In this document: in pieces, positions 22,970 to 35,500 of the stretch
Position numbering within the stretch: the first letter of the stretch is position 1
How the letters are laid out: every line of letters begins with the position of its first letter
Source: Trochalopteron elliotii
Lineage: Eukaryota > Chordata > Aves > Passeriformes > Leiothrichidae
NCBI GenBank assembly: GCA_024734555.1
Contig: JANPWX010000172.1
Location: forward strand, 1,613,510-1,677,509
DNA length: 64,000 bases
Direction of reading: 5' to 3'
The notes under the pieces: generated by a model
The model's input: only the letters and a program-made list of their open reading frames with translations
What the model was told of the DNA's origin: nothing
The model's database searches: none
Position numbers and translations under genes: made by a program

Positions 22970-24321
22970 CCACAACAGTAGGGATACACAATGGCCACAA
23001 TGCTCCATCACTAGTAGACAAAATGACCTTGTTTCTTTCTTTTGTATCAGTGTTCTCAGAAGGAATGTGAAAGGAAGCTTTCCCCGTGTAAGCATTCTTC
23101 TGCTTAAACAATCCTTTTGGACCACAGAACGCTTGTTTATACTTACTCAGGAACATTTGTCCCCTTGAAATCAAGTGCTGTGTGTTGGAGTTGTTGATCA
23201 GATCCTAAGAGATGTTATGCATCAACATGATTTATTGACGTACATAGTGTCTATGCTCTACATTTGACATATTAATTTGCATTCAGAATTGATTAGGTAC
23301 ATGCTTTTAAAACCCTGCCCATAAGGTACATTTTTAGAATTTCCAAAGGTTATTCTACATCTATATTTTTCAGGCCAAATTTCCAACAGTATTTTTTAAA
23401 AAGGCATCTGCCACTTAGCTGAATACAGTGAAAACACTGGACTGCCCATGCATGTCCTGTCCCAGAAGGAGATTCAGGATGCAGACTAAACCTGCCCTTA
23501 AAGCACACGTTGAATTGGTTTCTAGAGAGACTGGTGAGCCAGGCTAATATTAGGAAAAAAAAAAAGCATATTGTGTTGTCCTTCCATTTGTTATTCCTAA
23601 ATTCTTGAACTGACTTAAATTAGTACTTAAAATCAGCCTCATGTGGAGGAAATCTGAGTGCTCCCATTAGGTGCTCACACTGAAAATTGGACTCTAGGTA
23701 TGTTATTTTGCAGTTCAACACCAGAGTTGTAAAATGTCCATTCCATCACAGCACTAGCAATGTTGTCCCAAGAGAACACATTTTATGCTGTGGGCAGCAT
23801 GGATAGTATGGACTGTTTATCTGTTGGCAGTATGTTACTGTCTTTGCTGCACAGTGAAGCTGAAGGATTTGCGAGTAACCTCGTTTTTTAATTAAGTTGG
23901 ATGTTTTGATGGGTGCATGTATGCAGTCATTTCTACCTTAGATTCTCTGAAACTGAGATCCTGAAAGCCATAAGCAGCCTTCAGAGGGAAATCCTATTGA
24001 CAGAGATGGAAGTGAAAAGGGGATAGTTTGTCTTAGATGAACTTCCCCAGGTGGAGAGAGTGTCAAAGATTCTGCTCATTTTTTATGTGACAAAGACCAT
24101 CAAATTGCTAAATAGATGAGAATGGTATCAGGAAGATAATTAGGAGCTCCTGTGAGAAAAGAGGGTATTTTAATGATTTACTGGTTTTTGTGTGTAACTT
24201 TCCTTTGCTGTTGTACATTTACATTTCAATTTTTACATTTACATTTTTGTACTCCTTGTTTCTTTGTGGTGTGCAATCCTTCTGGCCCTGGCTTACAGCA
24301 GAAAAGGTTGGGTTCAAAGAC
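22970..24321. other. Intergenic region upstream of the NPVF promoter
   Basis: AT-rich sequence without a supported gene. The stretch nearest NPVF may hold distal promoter elements. Confidence 0.55.
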
Positions 24322-24962
24322 CATAGAATCATAGATGGTTTTGAGTTGGAAGGGACCTTAAAGATCATCTAGTTCCAATCCCCCATGCTATAGTCAGGGG
24401 CTCTTACCCCTAAATCAAGTTGCTCTGATCCCCATCCAAGCTGGCCATCCACTTCTAGGGATGGGACATCTACAACTTTTCTTGGCAACCTGTTCCAGTG
24501 CCTCACCACCCTCAGAGTGAAGAATTTCTTCCCTATATCTAATCCAAAACCACTTTCCTGAAGTTTAAAGCTATTTCCCCTTGTCTCTTCACTACAGGCC
24601 CTTGTAAAAAGTCTCTCTCCAGCTTTCTTGTAGGCCCCCTTTAGGTACTGGAAGGTGCTTAAGGTCTCCCTGGACCTTTCCTTGCTCCAGGCTGAACAAC
24701 CCCAACTCTTCAGCCTGTCTTCATAGGAAAGGTTCTCCAGCCCTCTGAACATCTTCACTGCTCTCCTCTGGACCCACTCCAATGGGCCCATGTCCTTGTT
24801 ATGTCAGCAGGCCCAGAACTGGATGCCATAATTCAGGTGGAATCTCATGAGAGTGCAGTAGAGGGGCAGACTCACCTCCCTCGCCTTCTGGCCACAATTC
24901 TTTTGATGCAGCCCAGGTTATGGTTGGCTTTCTGGGCTGCAAGATCACTTTTCTGGCTCATG
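24322..24962 (-). mobile_element. CR1 LINE fragment with long open C-terminal ORF2 remnant
   Basis: The element begins at its 3' end with CATAGAATCATAGATGG (plus strand), the reverse complement of the ATTCTATG-type CR1 terminus. The minus strand keeps a 140-codon open stretch (24369-24791) with family motifs VQRRAVKMFRGLE, LSYEDRLKSWG, TFQYLKGAYKKAGERLF and VVRHWNRLPRKVVDVPSLEV. The open frame suggests a younger insertion than the copy at 10.2 kb. It is truncated at the 5' end near 24962, so it lacks the catalytic part and cannot move on its own. Confidence 0.95.
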
Positions 24963-26555
24963 TGATGGGAATAAGCACAGTTCTGTGTAGTCTCAAGGGG
25001 CAGTGATTCCCCTTGCATTTTCTGGGACTGTTCCACAAGGTGTTTTATAGAGTGGGATGTGGTAGATAGGGAGGGAAAAGATACTATACCAGTGGCGGTT
25101 CACAAAGAGGGCTTGTATAAGCACACATAAACCATGTATGCAGGAAATAAGAATGCATGATGATGCATTTGTCCTCAGAGTGCCTTGGTATGAGCCCTCT
25201 TCTCAGAGTAGGTGACTTGTCTTCTGTTTTTAAATAATATCCATGGCAGGGAAATGGAATTCTGGGAATACCAAAATTTTGGTATTTGCAAATCTGAGCC
25301 AAATTATTTGGAAAACAGAGGGAATAAGATGTCAGCGGAGAAGACCTCTAGAAGGAGCCCATGTCCTCTTAGTACTCTGACAGGTTAGGGGCAGCAATTA
25401 CCTCTTTTCACCAAGGTCTGAATGTGGATTCCTGACTCTCTGGAGCCTCATGTCAGGGGGCTTCAATCTGCAGGAGCAGACAGATTTTCAAAGTTCTTTT
25501 ACTTTATGGTAACAATAAAGACATACAATAGCAATAAAGAATGCAATTCATACTCTAATATCTATGTAATGTGGTCATTTACCACTGGGCCTTCCTTTTA
25601 TCTAGCTGCTGCTTTATGAATCTCTCTTGATCAATGATCTTGCAATTAACTCTGTGAAGATATTTGCCTTCTAAATTAAATAATATTTGCAATATCCAGA
25701 ATTTCTCTCTTACATTGTTTGGCATAAATACAAATTGTGTTTTCCCTGGACAGAAAAAGAAAATGTATTGCTGTCGTCCAAGCCAAATCAGGCTTTCTTT
25801 CCATTCAGCTTGTCTCCTATGTATGTTGATTTCCTAATCAACATAAGGTGAAGTTTTCAGGTGTTTTGTAGGCCAGGCAGTCAGAGAGCTGTGTGTCGTA
25901 CTTTCTAAGGGATTAATTTACCTTTGATGGCTCTACAGCAGGAAATCCTTGGAAATTTCAAGTCAAGAAGTTACAGTGATTGTTCATTACTTTCCCAAGG
26001 AAGGACTTGTCAGACCCTACTGCTCAAGTACCAGAATGGATAACATGAGTGCTGTTCATCAATGTGATCATGACTTCAGTAGCAGCATAAGCTGGCCCAG
26101 CTGACTTCCAACTGTGGCAGCTGAGGCATCCTGTCATGATCTATTAAAATTATTTATTTGTGGAAGGAAGTCACATTTGTTGGTGACACATTGTGTTGTA
26201 AAAGTTGGCTGTTTATTCTTTAATAGCTTCTGCTTGATCAACAAAGGGTCTGATTAAGGCACATGGAGGGGAAACAGCTCTGGGTATTGTTGAAAATAAT
26301 TTTGGAGTTCTTAGCCTCTGGTCCTACACTTGTTTTTTCTTGCCATCTTAGATTACTCATCAGCCAGGCTATTCAGAGGACTTTAACATAACTGGACTTC
26401 TGTTTTGAAAATTCCCCAGTTCAACAGGCATGAGCTGTGCTATCTACATGTGAAACAAGCCTCACAGGCAGCGACAATTTAAAAAGTTTTCCCACTGGTC
26501 CATACTAGAGAGTAGGGCAAGGTAGTGTTTGCTTCTGGTTTTCTCTTCATTTAAT

Positions 26556-26597
26556 ATAGGTAGGCACATTTTGGCACATAGGTAGGAACATTTTGGC
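26556..26597 (+). repeat. Short tandem duplication, 22-bp period
   Basis: ATAGGTAGGCACATTTTGGC at 26556-26575 recurs at 26578-26597 with one change (C to A). Confidence 0.9.
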
Positions 26598-27610
26598 TTA
26601 ATGGTATAAGAGTAAGGTGGATCTGATCTGTGATAAGTTGATGGATATCTACTTTAAAATTTTGACATTAATACATAATTAGTAGTAATGGCAAAAGTAG
26701 CTCAATTTCATAAGCAACTCCAGGCACAGTTATTTGATTCCAGTAAAAGTTTTAATATTGCTCTTTTTTCATCTGAGAATATACTGATAAATTCTTATTC
26801 ATTATTAACAACGTATTGTGTGAAAATTGCATGTTATATGACTCATGACACCAATAAGAATTTGTGCATTTCCATAATGATGAATCATTCATAATATATT
26901 CATTTTGCCATTATGTATTATATGACCTATCCTATGGCACATTTTGAAGTAAGAAGATTAAAAAATTTGTAACTTTCTTCATTGGCAAGCAATTCTTTTC
27001 ATTTTTCACCTGTTCCTATGGCATGTGTTTGCTTTGCTGTGTTGTGCTTCAGTTCTGGTGCACAATGCAATGAGTATTTGCCTGAAATATATATGACTCC
27101 AAGCAGATAGATATACCTCCACTTCACGCAGTGTCCTGACTCTGTATGCAGATGTAGGCCTGGTGTCCCTCTCATGTTGATAATAAATATTTCAGTGATT
27201 AGGAGAACCAGTGAAGCTTGCTTTCCCATAACTTATTGATTGAATATTAAATTATAGTGAGTAATCTCTGAGGTCCAGTAAGGATTAACCTTACTGTAGG
27301 ATCTCTCTGTGAGCAGTGTCTCTATCCTCTCTTGCTATGCCTGTTTTTTCAGAGAGATTTTTCCCTGCCAAATTGAACTGAATTCGACTTCTAGACTTGA
27401 AAGTTATCAAGGGTGACTGACAGACACACACTTATACACAGAGAAACAGACTTGCTGCATTTCATTAGAAAACCAATACCAAATCAGGAATGACTCTGCT
27501 GAAATATCACAGGTATAAAGCTTCAACATCTGTAAAATTATGTGGACTCGGTGATAATTTTGATCTTTATTAATGAGGCATTAACTCAGTTTTTGGAGTT
27601 TTGCAGAAAA

Positions 27611-27662
27611 GGAGAACCTACTTTACTGTGAAAGAATAGGAGAACTTACTCTACTGTGAAAG
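27611..27662 (+). repeat. Short tandem duplication, 28-bp period
   Basis: The 24-bp unit beginning GGAGAACCTACTTTACTG at 27611-27634 recurs at 27639-27662 with two changes. Confidence 0.9.
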
Positions 27663-29584
27663 CCCCATTCTTTGTGTACTGTAGCTTGGTATGGAAAAAT
27701 AACATTTATGAAACATCCCTCTCTGATTTGCAGAATCAGACCTTTCATTTTAAGCCCTACATGTATCTCTGAGCTTTCGTGTTAGCTGCATAGTAGTAAA
27801 CAAAGAACAAATGCATACAAATATCAAGGTACAAATAATCTTGTTTTTAGGTTAACACCTATGAATTAATTACCACAGTTAGAAGATATTTTCCCCTTGA
27901 TTCTCTGAATCTAGACTATAGATTATTAACTTTGCATTTTAATTTTTTGTTTTCCTTGAGCTTTTGGAGCCACAGGACAGCATGAGAGACAGGGAAACAA
28001 TGAGAGGCTTGAGCTGTTATGGTAACAAGCTGAAAACAACTTTGTCTTCTTGGAAAATAAGGTGTGAACAATAATTCCAGATTAGACAGGTTCTTCAATT
28101 ATATATTTGTGTTAGTAATAAAATAAACATGTTTTCAAAAACATTTAAGATATAAATATGTTCCTTTTTATTAACTACTCTGCAGAGTGTAATACCATAC
28201 TTACCAGTTTGCTATAGCTTGTGGGCTCTTGCCCATTCTTGTCTATTAAAAATTAAACCCTTTTACCATACATTATTAAAAGTGCTTTGGTTGGCTGCAA
28301 ATCAAGAAAGACTTCATAAAGTCTTACAAGAACAAGAAATCTGATTAAATATAGAGTCCACAGGCAGCAATGGAAAGTGCATGAGAAAAAATACAACATT
28401 AAATTATGCCTTAAAAACTCCTTCAGGACTTTAAAAAATCATGAGTAGATTTTATTCAAGTTAACAATTAACCAAGGGATTCCTAATAGATTCATTATTC
28501 TATGTTTTCCCTTCACTTTTTCAGTTTGGAACTTATGTTAGTTATAGATACAAATAACTTCATTCCTTGTTCTCCCCTTTTTCAGATTTTTTTTTTTAGA
28601 AATATTATGCTCTTTTAATAGTTCCCCTGTGCCTTGTATATAAACTTAGGATTTTGAAGATTAAATTATATGTTAGCTAAATTGGGGGTTGCAGGGACTG
28701 ATTTTCACTTTAGGAAAAAAATGTAAACAATGTAGGAGAGGGTAAAAAATAAAGGGAAAACACCTGTGTTTGGTGGAGTAAGAAAAAGATTGCAAGCACT
28801 TTACTGACAAAGCTGGTCAGTAAAGAAGCAAAAAAGAACCAGGTCCAGCTTATTTGAGCAAGCCTCCTGCCAGGGCCACCTCCCAGGAAGAGGGTTAAGG
28901 GCTTCCAACCTGGTTGAAATAGAGCTGGGGAAGGAAGGTACCAATTTGATGGAAAAGAGACAAGATTAACAATGCAGACAGTGGCCCAATTACTGCTGAT
29001 TTTGTTTGGCTCTCTTTGACACTTGTACTGGATATTGCTGGACAGTTTGGCTGCTTTAGCACTGAAATTTTTATGGTCTTGTGAGAAAAAAAGTCACTTT
29101 TTTTCCCTACTTTCTCTCCCTCTTATTATTTTTTTTCATTTGTGCTTCCCTCTCCATCTGAAATACAGAAGACAGATTATTGGGAGGATTTGATCCTTAT
29201 GGTGTAACCATGGGATCAGAAGGTTTCTGATGGGGAGACTGGGAATGGTAAGGTGCAATTCAGTACTGGAATATGTGCACTGGCTGTTCTCATCACAGCT
29301 CATCTGTAATATCTCAGGGCAGCTGAATGAAGAAAGCCCATGAAGAAATAAATAAGGAAAAAAAAAGCACTGAGAGGACAAATCTAGAGCCTGAATACAG
29401 GATGAGCCTGCCATTTTCAAATAAAAGGATCCAGAGGAAAACACCAGGCCAGGATTACTCATGTTTAATTGCTGTCATAATTTGGGGCCCATGTGTACTG
29501 AAACAACTGTGTTCAACCTCAGCCTGTTTTGAAGGAGAACACTTCAAAACTGTTACACAGGGGTCCCTAATTTATTATGTAATC

Positions 29585-29692
29585 TGATGAGTTGGAAGGG
29601 ACCCATCAGGATCACCGAGTCCAACTCCTGGCCCTGTGAAGGACACACTAAGAGTCACACTATGTGCCTGAGAGCATTGTCTAAACCTTTGT
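29585..29692 (-). mobile_element. CR1 3'-end fragment
   Basis: About 108 bp match the reverse complement of a CR1 3' region: GAGTTGGAAGGGACCC, a CCAACTCCTGGCCCTG-like block, then AGAGCATTGTCTAAACC. The terminal octamer repeats are missing. It has no coding content. Confidence 0.8.
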
Positions 29693-32464
29693 GAGCAAAA
29701 AACATTTATTAGTCTTTCTAGGAGTTATCAGTGGTATCCAGCATTTCTGGGATGGGCTGACAATGGACTGGAAGTGTCCACTCTTAAATTCTTGACATAT
29801 AAGTTTGGGCATCAGGAACTTTTATTAGAATACTGTTCTTCAAAATCCTTATCAAATGCCAAGTCAGTTCATTTGCTACTCAGATCCCTGAACCTTGGAC
29901 TGATTTTTTTAAAAGACAAAACTAAGGAGTTTTAGTCCCAAAAGCAAAGGAGTTCTGGTGGTGGTTTCTGCATTGTAAGGGAAGTGCCAGAAACAATGAG
30001 GGCTATGAGTGGTGCCAGAGCAGTAAAAGAATAGGAAGCAGAAAGCACAGGGAGGAGAAGAGCAAATCTGGACAGTCTTTGCAGGATGTCGACCCAAAGC
30101 TTAGTTCTTTGCTCTTGAGTATAAGAACTAAGTAAATTTTGAGTTATAGGGCTATAATTCCATTGCTGCATTGTGGAGACTGTATAAGGCCACTTGAGCT
30201 CTGCTCTTATAGTTTATGATTTCACCACAGTCCCCTGGTGGAATTACAGCCCTGTAATTTTTTACAGTAGTGAGCTGCTTACTGTTTACGACAGTACATC
30301 ACTGGAGAAGTTGGTAATGGTGACCTAGTCCTATCATATAGTCTCTTATACTCTTGCATTTGTTTTTGAACAAAAAATTAAAATTGTTCTTTAGAAGCAG
30401 GCTGACAGGCTGTGCACACAGGAAGGAAGCTCCTTTTCTGCCTCTCTATCTCTTTAAAGATTGTTTAATTTAGCAACTATATGTCTAGATGCAGGAGAGC
30501 ATAATGACTCCAAATTTCACATCTCTGTATGACAAACAGCTGTAAGACTCCTACTTTCACGTATTTTCCTTTCTCTTTCTTGCCCTCCCACTGTATAATA
30601 ATTTCTCAATTAAAGCTCATCCCACCAGCCTCTTGCACAGGATGTCACCATAATAGAAGGCTGAAGGGAGGTCAGTGTGGATCACCACAGGTGGATGCCA
30701 GGACTGAGCAAGAAACAGTTCTTGGGCTTGATTCCACCCTAGTATCATGCCATGGATTTTGGTCCAGAACAGATGGACGTAACGGTTAATTTGATTACTT
30801 GTGAGTGTGGAAGGGAAGGAGTCACAGCAAAAGGGGATGGGCACAGTAGGCAGGTAATTTAAGTGTCATATGCTTGTCTGCTGTAGCATCACAGCCATAT
30901 TCTGCTCCACAGGTAATGGTGCCAATTACTTAGTGCTCATAAATAAATAGGAGCATGTAACAATCAGCACAGTTGGCCAATCTACCCATTGTTCCCTGAG
31001 TACTGAGAGAGAAGGCATCACAAACTCAGCAACAGCTCTGGGGAGCTGCTTAGGAGAGTTAAGTGTTTGAATAGAGAGATAGGGGATACCCAGAAGCTTT
31101 TGATTTTGATGGAATTACTGACCTTGGCATTTAGAAAAACTCGGTGTCTCTCTTAACATCTTTCAGTACAGCTTTCAGTGATTTTTATGGTCGGTCAAAA
31201 CACGTGTCTGTGGCCAAAAGGAACCAAACCTGTCTCCACATGCAGTCTAATGAGTGTATAGTAGACATGTCTGCAGAACTGTGATTTTAGATGAATACAA
31301 ATTATTGAAAAGTTGTTTCATTTCAAATACTGAATTACTACTAATTCTAATCTAAAAATTACCATTGTAGTGTCATAGGACCAGTTACATGTGGAAACTC
31401 CTTTGTTTCTTTTTGTTATAAACAACAAAGTACTGGATGTGACACATGATAGTAATTATTTTTCTGAGTCTCAGAGGTGAAGCATATAAAAAAATCTTGA
31501 TATCTGCTTTGCCAAGACTCCTCAGATTGGACATTTGCTTTGAGGAAAAGCTCACACATCTACCTCCTTGACGCTGAATCTACTGATTTAGAAGAACATA
31601 AGCTGATATTCTCAGGGCATATTTTTAATTAAACTATAGACAAAAACCTAAGATACCTAGACATTAAGAAGTGGGTTGTAGCTGGTGCCCTCCAAGCAGT
31701 GGTCAATACAATATATAGTACAATTTCAGGTGAGGCAATTTTAGTAAGATTTTAATAAAGTCTATCATAGGTTAGTCCATGGCAGTTCCTAAAACAGCTC
31801 AGAATTTTCTATATTTTGTTTATTTGTAGACATACTTTATTGGCATAATATCCAAATTAGGCTCTCACACAGTTTGGCCACCTTCTTCCTTTGGGCACAC
31901 ACTGCTGTGTTCAAATAAAGGGAAAAAGAAAAGCCACACCAAAGGATTTATTCCGTCATGTTTCCATTTAACCACATGGGGGCATGAGATATTTATTTAA
32001 GAGAGCTTTTTAGGCATATAATTGGAAATGTAAGGAAAGGAATCCTTCCTGGTAAACTGGAATCAAAATTGTCACTTGATTTTTCAGATCTTTGTTTGAA
32101 ATCAAAACACTTAGTAAACAGTTATTGCAAATGACATTAACCTGAAATATAGTAGCAAACAAAAACACAGCATGCACAGGACAGGAAAGAATATCCAAAC
32201 AGATTTTAAATATCCCCATTAGTCAAGCTGGCCTCTAAATATATTTTTATGATGCTATTTTGGGGCCTCTGTGAGCAAAATCTGAAACCTTCCATGTAAC
32301 ACTGCATGTCTGACTTAAATAGCCTCAATATTTATATTAAATGAGAAGGAAGCTGTTTTGAAATATAGCAACCTACAGCTGGAGTAAGTCCATTTCATTA
32401 ATTGCCCAGATGACATCAATTTTTGTCATTCACTTGCAAGATGAGCACTATGCTCTATACATTA
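29693..32464. other. Gene desert segment, no gene seen
   Basis: Apart from the weak CTCF-like motif at 30.2 kb, nothing is assignable. The minus-strand open frame at 30617-30844 has no recognised family. Confidence 0.55.
30224..30242 (-). promoter_or_regulatory. Weaker CTCF-like site
   Basis: The minus strand reads CCACCAGGGGACTG, matching the CTCF core except for the final bases (GACTG in place of GGCRC). It is AT-rich outside the motif. If both are real, this site and the one at 13.07 kb would have the same orientation and bracket NPVF. Confidence 0.3.
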
Positions 32465-32580
32465 CGGCCCAGATCCAGCAAAGCACATGAAATCATAGCT
32501 AATGATATTAAGTGCTTGAAGAGTTCTCCTTGAGCACATGCCTTAAGCTGAGTATGTATTGAAGTGCATTCCAGCACAGA
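32465..32580 (+). mobile_element. Possible ancient amniote DNA-transposon (MITE-like) relic
   Basis: CGGCCCAGATCCAGCAAAGC at the left and AAGTGCATTCCAGCAC at the right resemble, in inverted order, the ends of a palindromic non-autonomous element that I recognise from turtle and bird genomes. The middle has TTAAGTGCTTGA and GAGCACATGCCTTAAGC blocks typical of it. The copy is old and the family name is not certain. Confidence 0.4.
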
Positions 32581-35500
32581 GAAAGTAGCACAATCAAACC
32601 TTTAATTAGTTTTAAAATGGAATTCAAAATGCAATGCAATTCTTTGCACTTTATGTTGAAAAAAATGCATGCTTTGAGACTCTCTTGGGACAGACATGAC
32701 TAAACCTATTCATCCACTTTGGTTTCCGAAGGGAATGAATGCTCATTGTTTTCTGCTGTTTTTCTCCCCTAAATTTATAAATTTATTTTGCTCAGTCAAC
32801 TGGTTTGTTTACAGGAGAATATTTACATGACTATTTCCAAGACTTTTTTTAATGGATTTTTTTATTTATAAGATAATTCACACATTTTATTGGTATTTAA
32901 AAGGCTGGAATATTTTTTGCTTCTGCTCCTGTAGTTTTAAATCAGAGCAAATTGAGTAGCAGTAACACTGTATAAGCAAGTGCTCACAGTACCTGAAAGC
33001 TTGTTTCTTTTCAAAATAAGTAGAGAAAACCAGGATCTCCTTCTGCACATTTCTGTCCCAGATGTTTAATGCTCATGCAGGTCAAAGGGGCCATAAATCT
33101 GGGTCTTGTATTTTGAGCCAATTTGTGCTTTCCATTCTGCAGTATTCAGCATGTGCCTTTGACATACTGATGTCTGTCTAAACAAGATTGCTGCACACAG
33201 GTGAACTCCAAGTCTGAGAGGGAATGCTGTCCTCCTATTCCTCTCAGAGAGAAGAAACTGAGGAAAGGACCCCAAATTCAATCCATATTTCACCAAAAGA
33301 GTACTTGTTTTCTTTAGCTTTGTATATATAAAGCCATTTTTGGTGGTAAATATATTTCTACATAAAGTTTAAATATTGTCCAGAGTCAGAAGACAGAGGC
33401 AACACTATTTCTGATGATAATGTAGGTTGTACAGCACAGCAGAATTTATTTTAGCAGACTACAGCTGTTGGGTATCTTTTCCTAAGATATAAAACCACCT
33501 GATGTTAATGCCTGGGCTTGAATCCGTTCAGTTTACTCCAACAGTTTAATCCTGACATCTTGCATTTTTAAGTGCTCCATTATAGAAGTTTGCCTGAAAA
33601 TCCTTCCCAAAAAAATGCTGAAATAACTTGAGCCTGCTGATCCATTTGTATAACAAAGGAACTTGCACATCTCTTGACTGTGCTCTCAGAGTTAAAACAC
33701 AAGCATATGAGAGGAATTGTGACAAGCAGATGAGGAGTCCACATTGCACCCCTACCCTGGCAAAATGTCCCCTGATACTAACTGTGCACTTTCTGTCCCC
33801 AAAACAGTCCGCAGTAGGTTTGACTGCATTTCTTTGATGTTCACTAAAATGTCTGTTCCTTGCTAGCAATGAAGCACTTGTGTATATTAATCTCTAAACC
33901 TATCAGCTCATCTCTATGCTCTCTAAAATGAATGAGGCAATGAACATGGTGTCAGATGCTGTTTTCCAGTAAGCTTTTCTGATCCACTAATGCATGAAAT
34001 ATATTTGAATTTACTATTCACATAACTTTTTTATGGAACACTATTAAGCCAATTTGGTTGATAACCACTGTAACCTTTTTAGTAAGTTACAGCATAGTGA
34101 GGTCACTATTCCTGGATGTGGCTTGCTGTATCATGCACTACATGCTGATGCCATGACATCCTTGTATAAAGCAGGAGAGCACAGTGAGTTGGTTTTGTTT
34201 GTGGGATTTTTTTAAAGATTGCTTGTTTTTAAATCGAGAACTGATTAGAGAGAATGATTTAATACTACTTTTCCTCAAAAGCAACAGAGTCTTGGGAAAG
34301 GATCAAACAGTCCCTCTAACTGGCTACTACCTTCCTGACTTCATGTTGTTTTTAAATGAAACATTTGACACATTCTCCAGCTGGGGTGTTATTTTGTTCT
34401 TCTTGACAAAGCAATTCAAAATTCCATGAACAACAGGCTGAATGGAAGAGATATTTTTTTTTTTTCATAGACATCTGTAGCTTTCTTTCAAAGCTGATGT
34501 GATCTTTCATCTGGACAAGAAAGGCTTTGATCCAAACTCTAAGATCCCCATATCTCCCAGTTAATTGGTGTTAGTGAGGTAGGTTTGACAGTCCTTAACG
34601 CAGTCTGTGGAATTCTTTACTGTTTAAAGACCTGTCTATTGTGGCTCAGTCAGCTCAAAGACATCAGCTTTCTCTTGTTTGACTTCTGTCCCACTGGGGA
34701 TGTTTACAGTTTTTATGTGCTTTCATTATTTTCTCTTGTAAAACCACTGAATGCCAACAAAGCAAAAATCTTGTGAAAGTGAACAAAAACAATGTCCTAC
34801 AGACGTTCTTGTAACATTTGGTTTTCACACAAACTCACAAATAAGAGAGGAGGAGAGGAAAATTGCATTAAAAATTGAGCTCTTCGTTTTTTAATAACTT
34901 GTTTGTTTTTGAGGGTGATCATGTCTGTAATATATTTGTTATTTGATCATCCTGTAATATATTTGTTAATTGAAACAATAGAAGCAAGCATCATGGCTCC
35001 TACCATGTGTATATGAATTGAGCATTATGCATAATAAAGTATTATTTTCTAAAGAAAAATGCTCATTTTAAAATTCACATTTTAGTGTGATTAAGTGAAA
35101 TAAAATCTGTGCCCTTCCTTCATGATAAGACACAGCAGAATAAAGAAAATCTTATCTTCTCCACTGTGTAGCATTTGGCATTGGGGGTAATAACTTGGCA
35201 AAGAGCTCTTACTGTATGGGACTTTTTCACAAGTTCCTGTGTTAATGTGGACTGTACACAGTGAATGGACACAGCCTCACAGCCACACTGTTACTGGAAT
35301 TAGAGAGGAGGCAGGAAAGAAATGCATAAAATTAATTTCCTTTTCTGGAGGGGCACTACAGAAACCCCTGTCACTTCTCTCTCAAGGTGCACTGCAACTC
35401 CATGTTCCCATACCTAGAACGTGGAGTTCTTCAAGAAATACTACTACTAAAAAGGAAATGAACACTAATAATTACAATAACAGAGCTTTAATATTATACC

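Larger units (their letters stand above)
24963..29584. other. Gene desert segment, no gene seen
   Basis: Unique-looking AT-rich DNA with two short tandem duplications (listed separately). No coding or RNA gene is supported. Confidence 0.55.
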
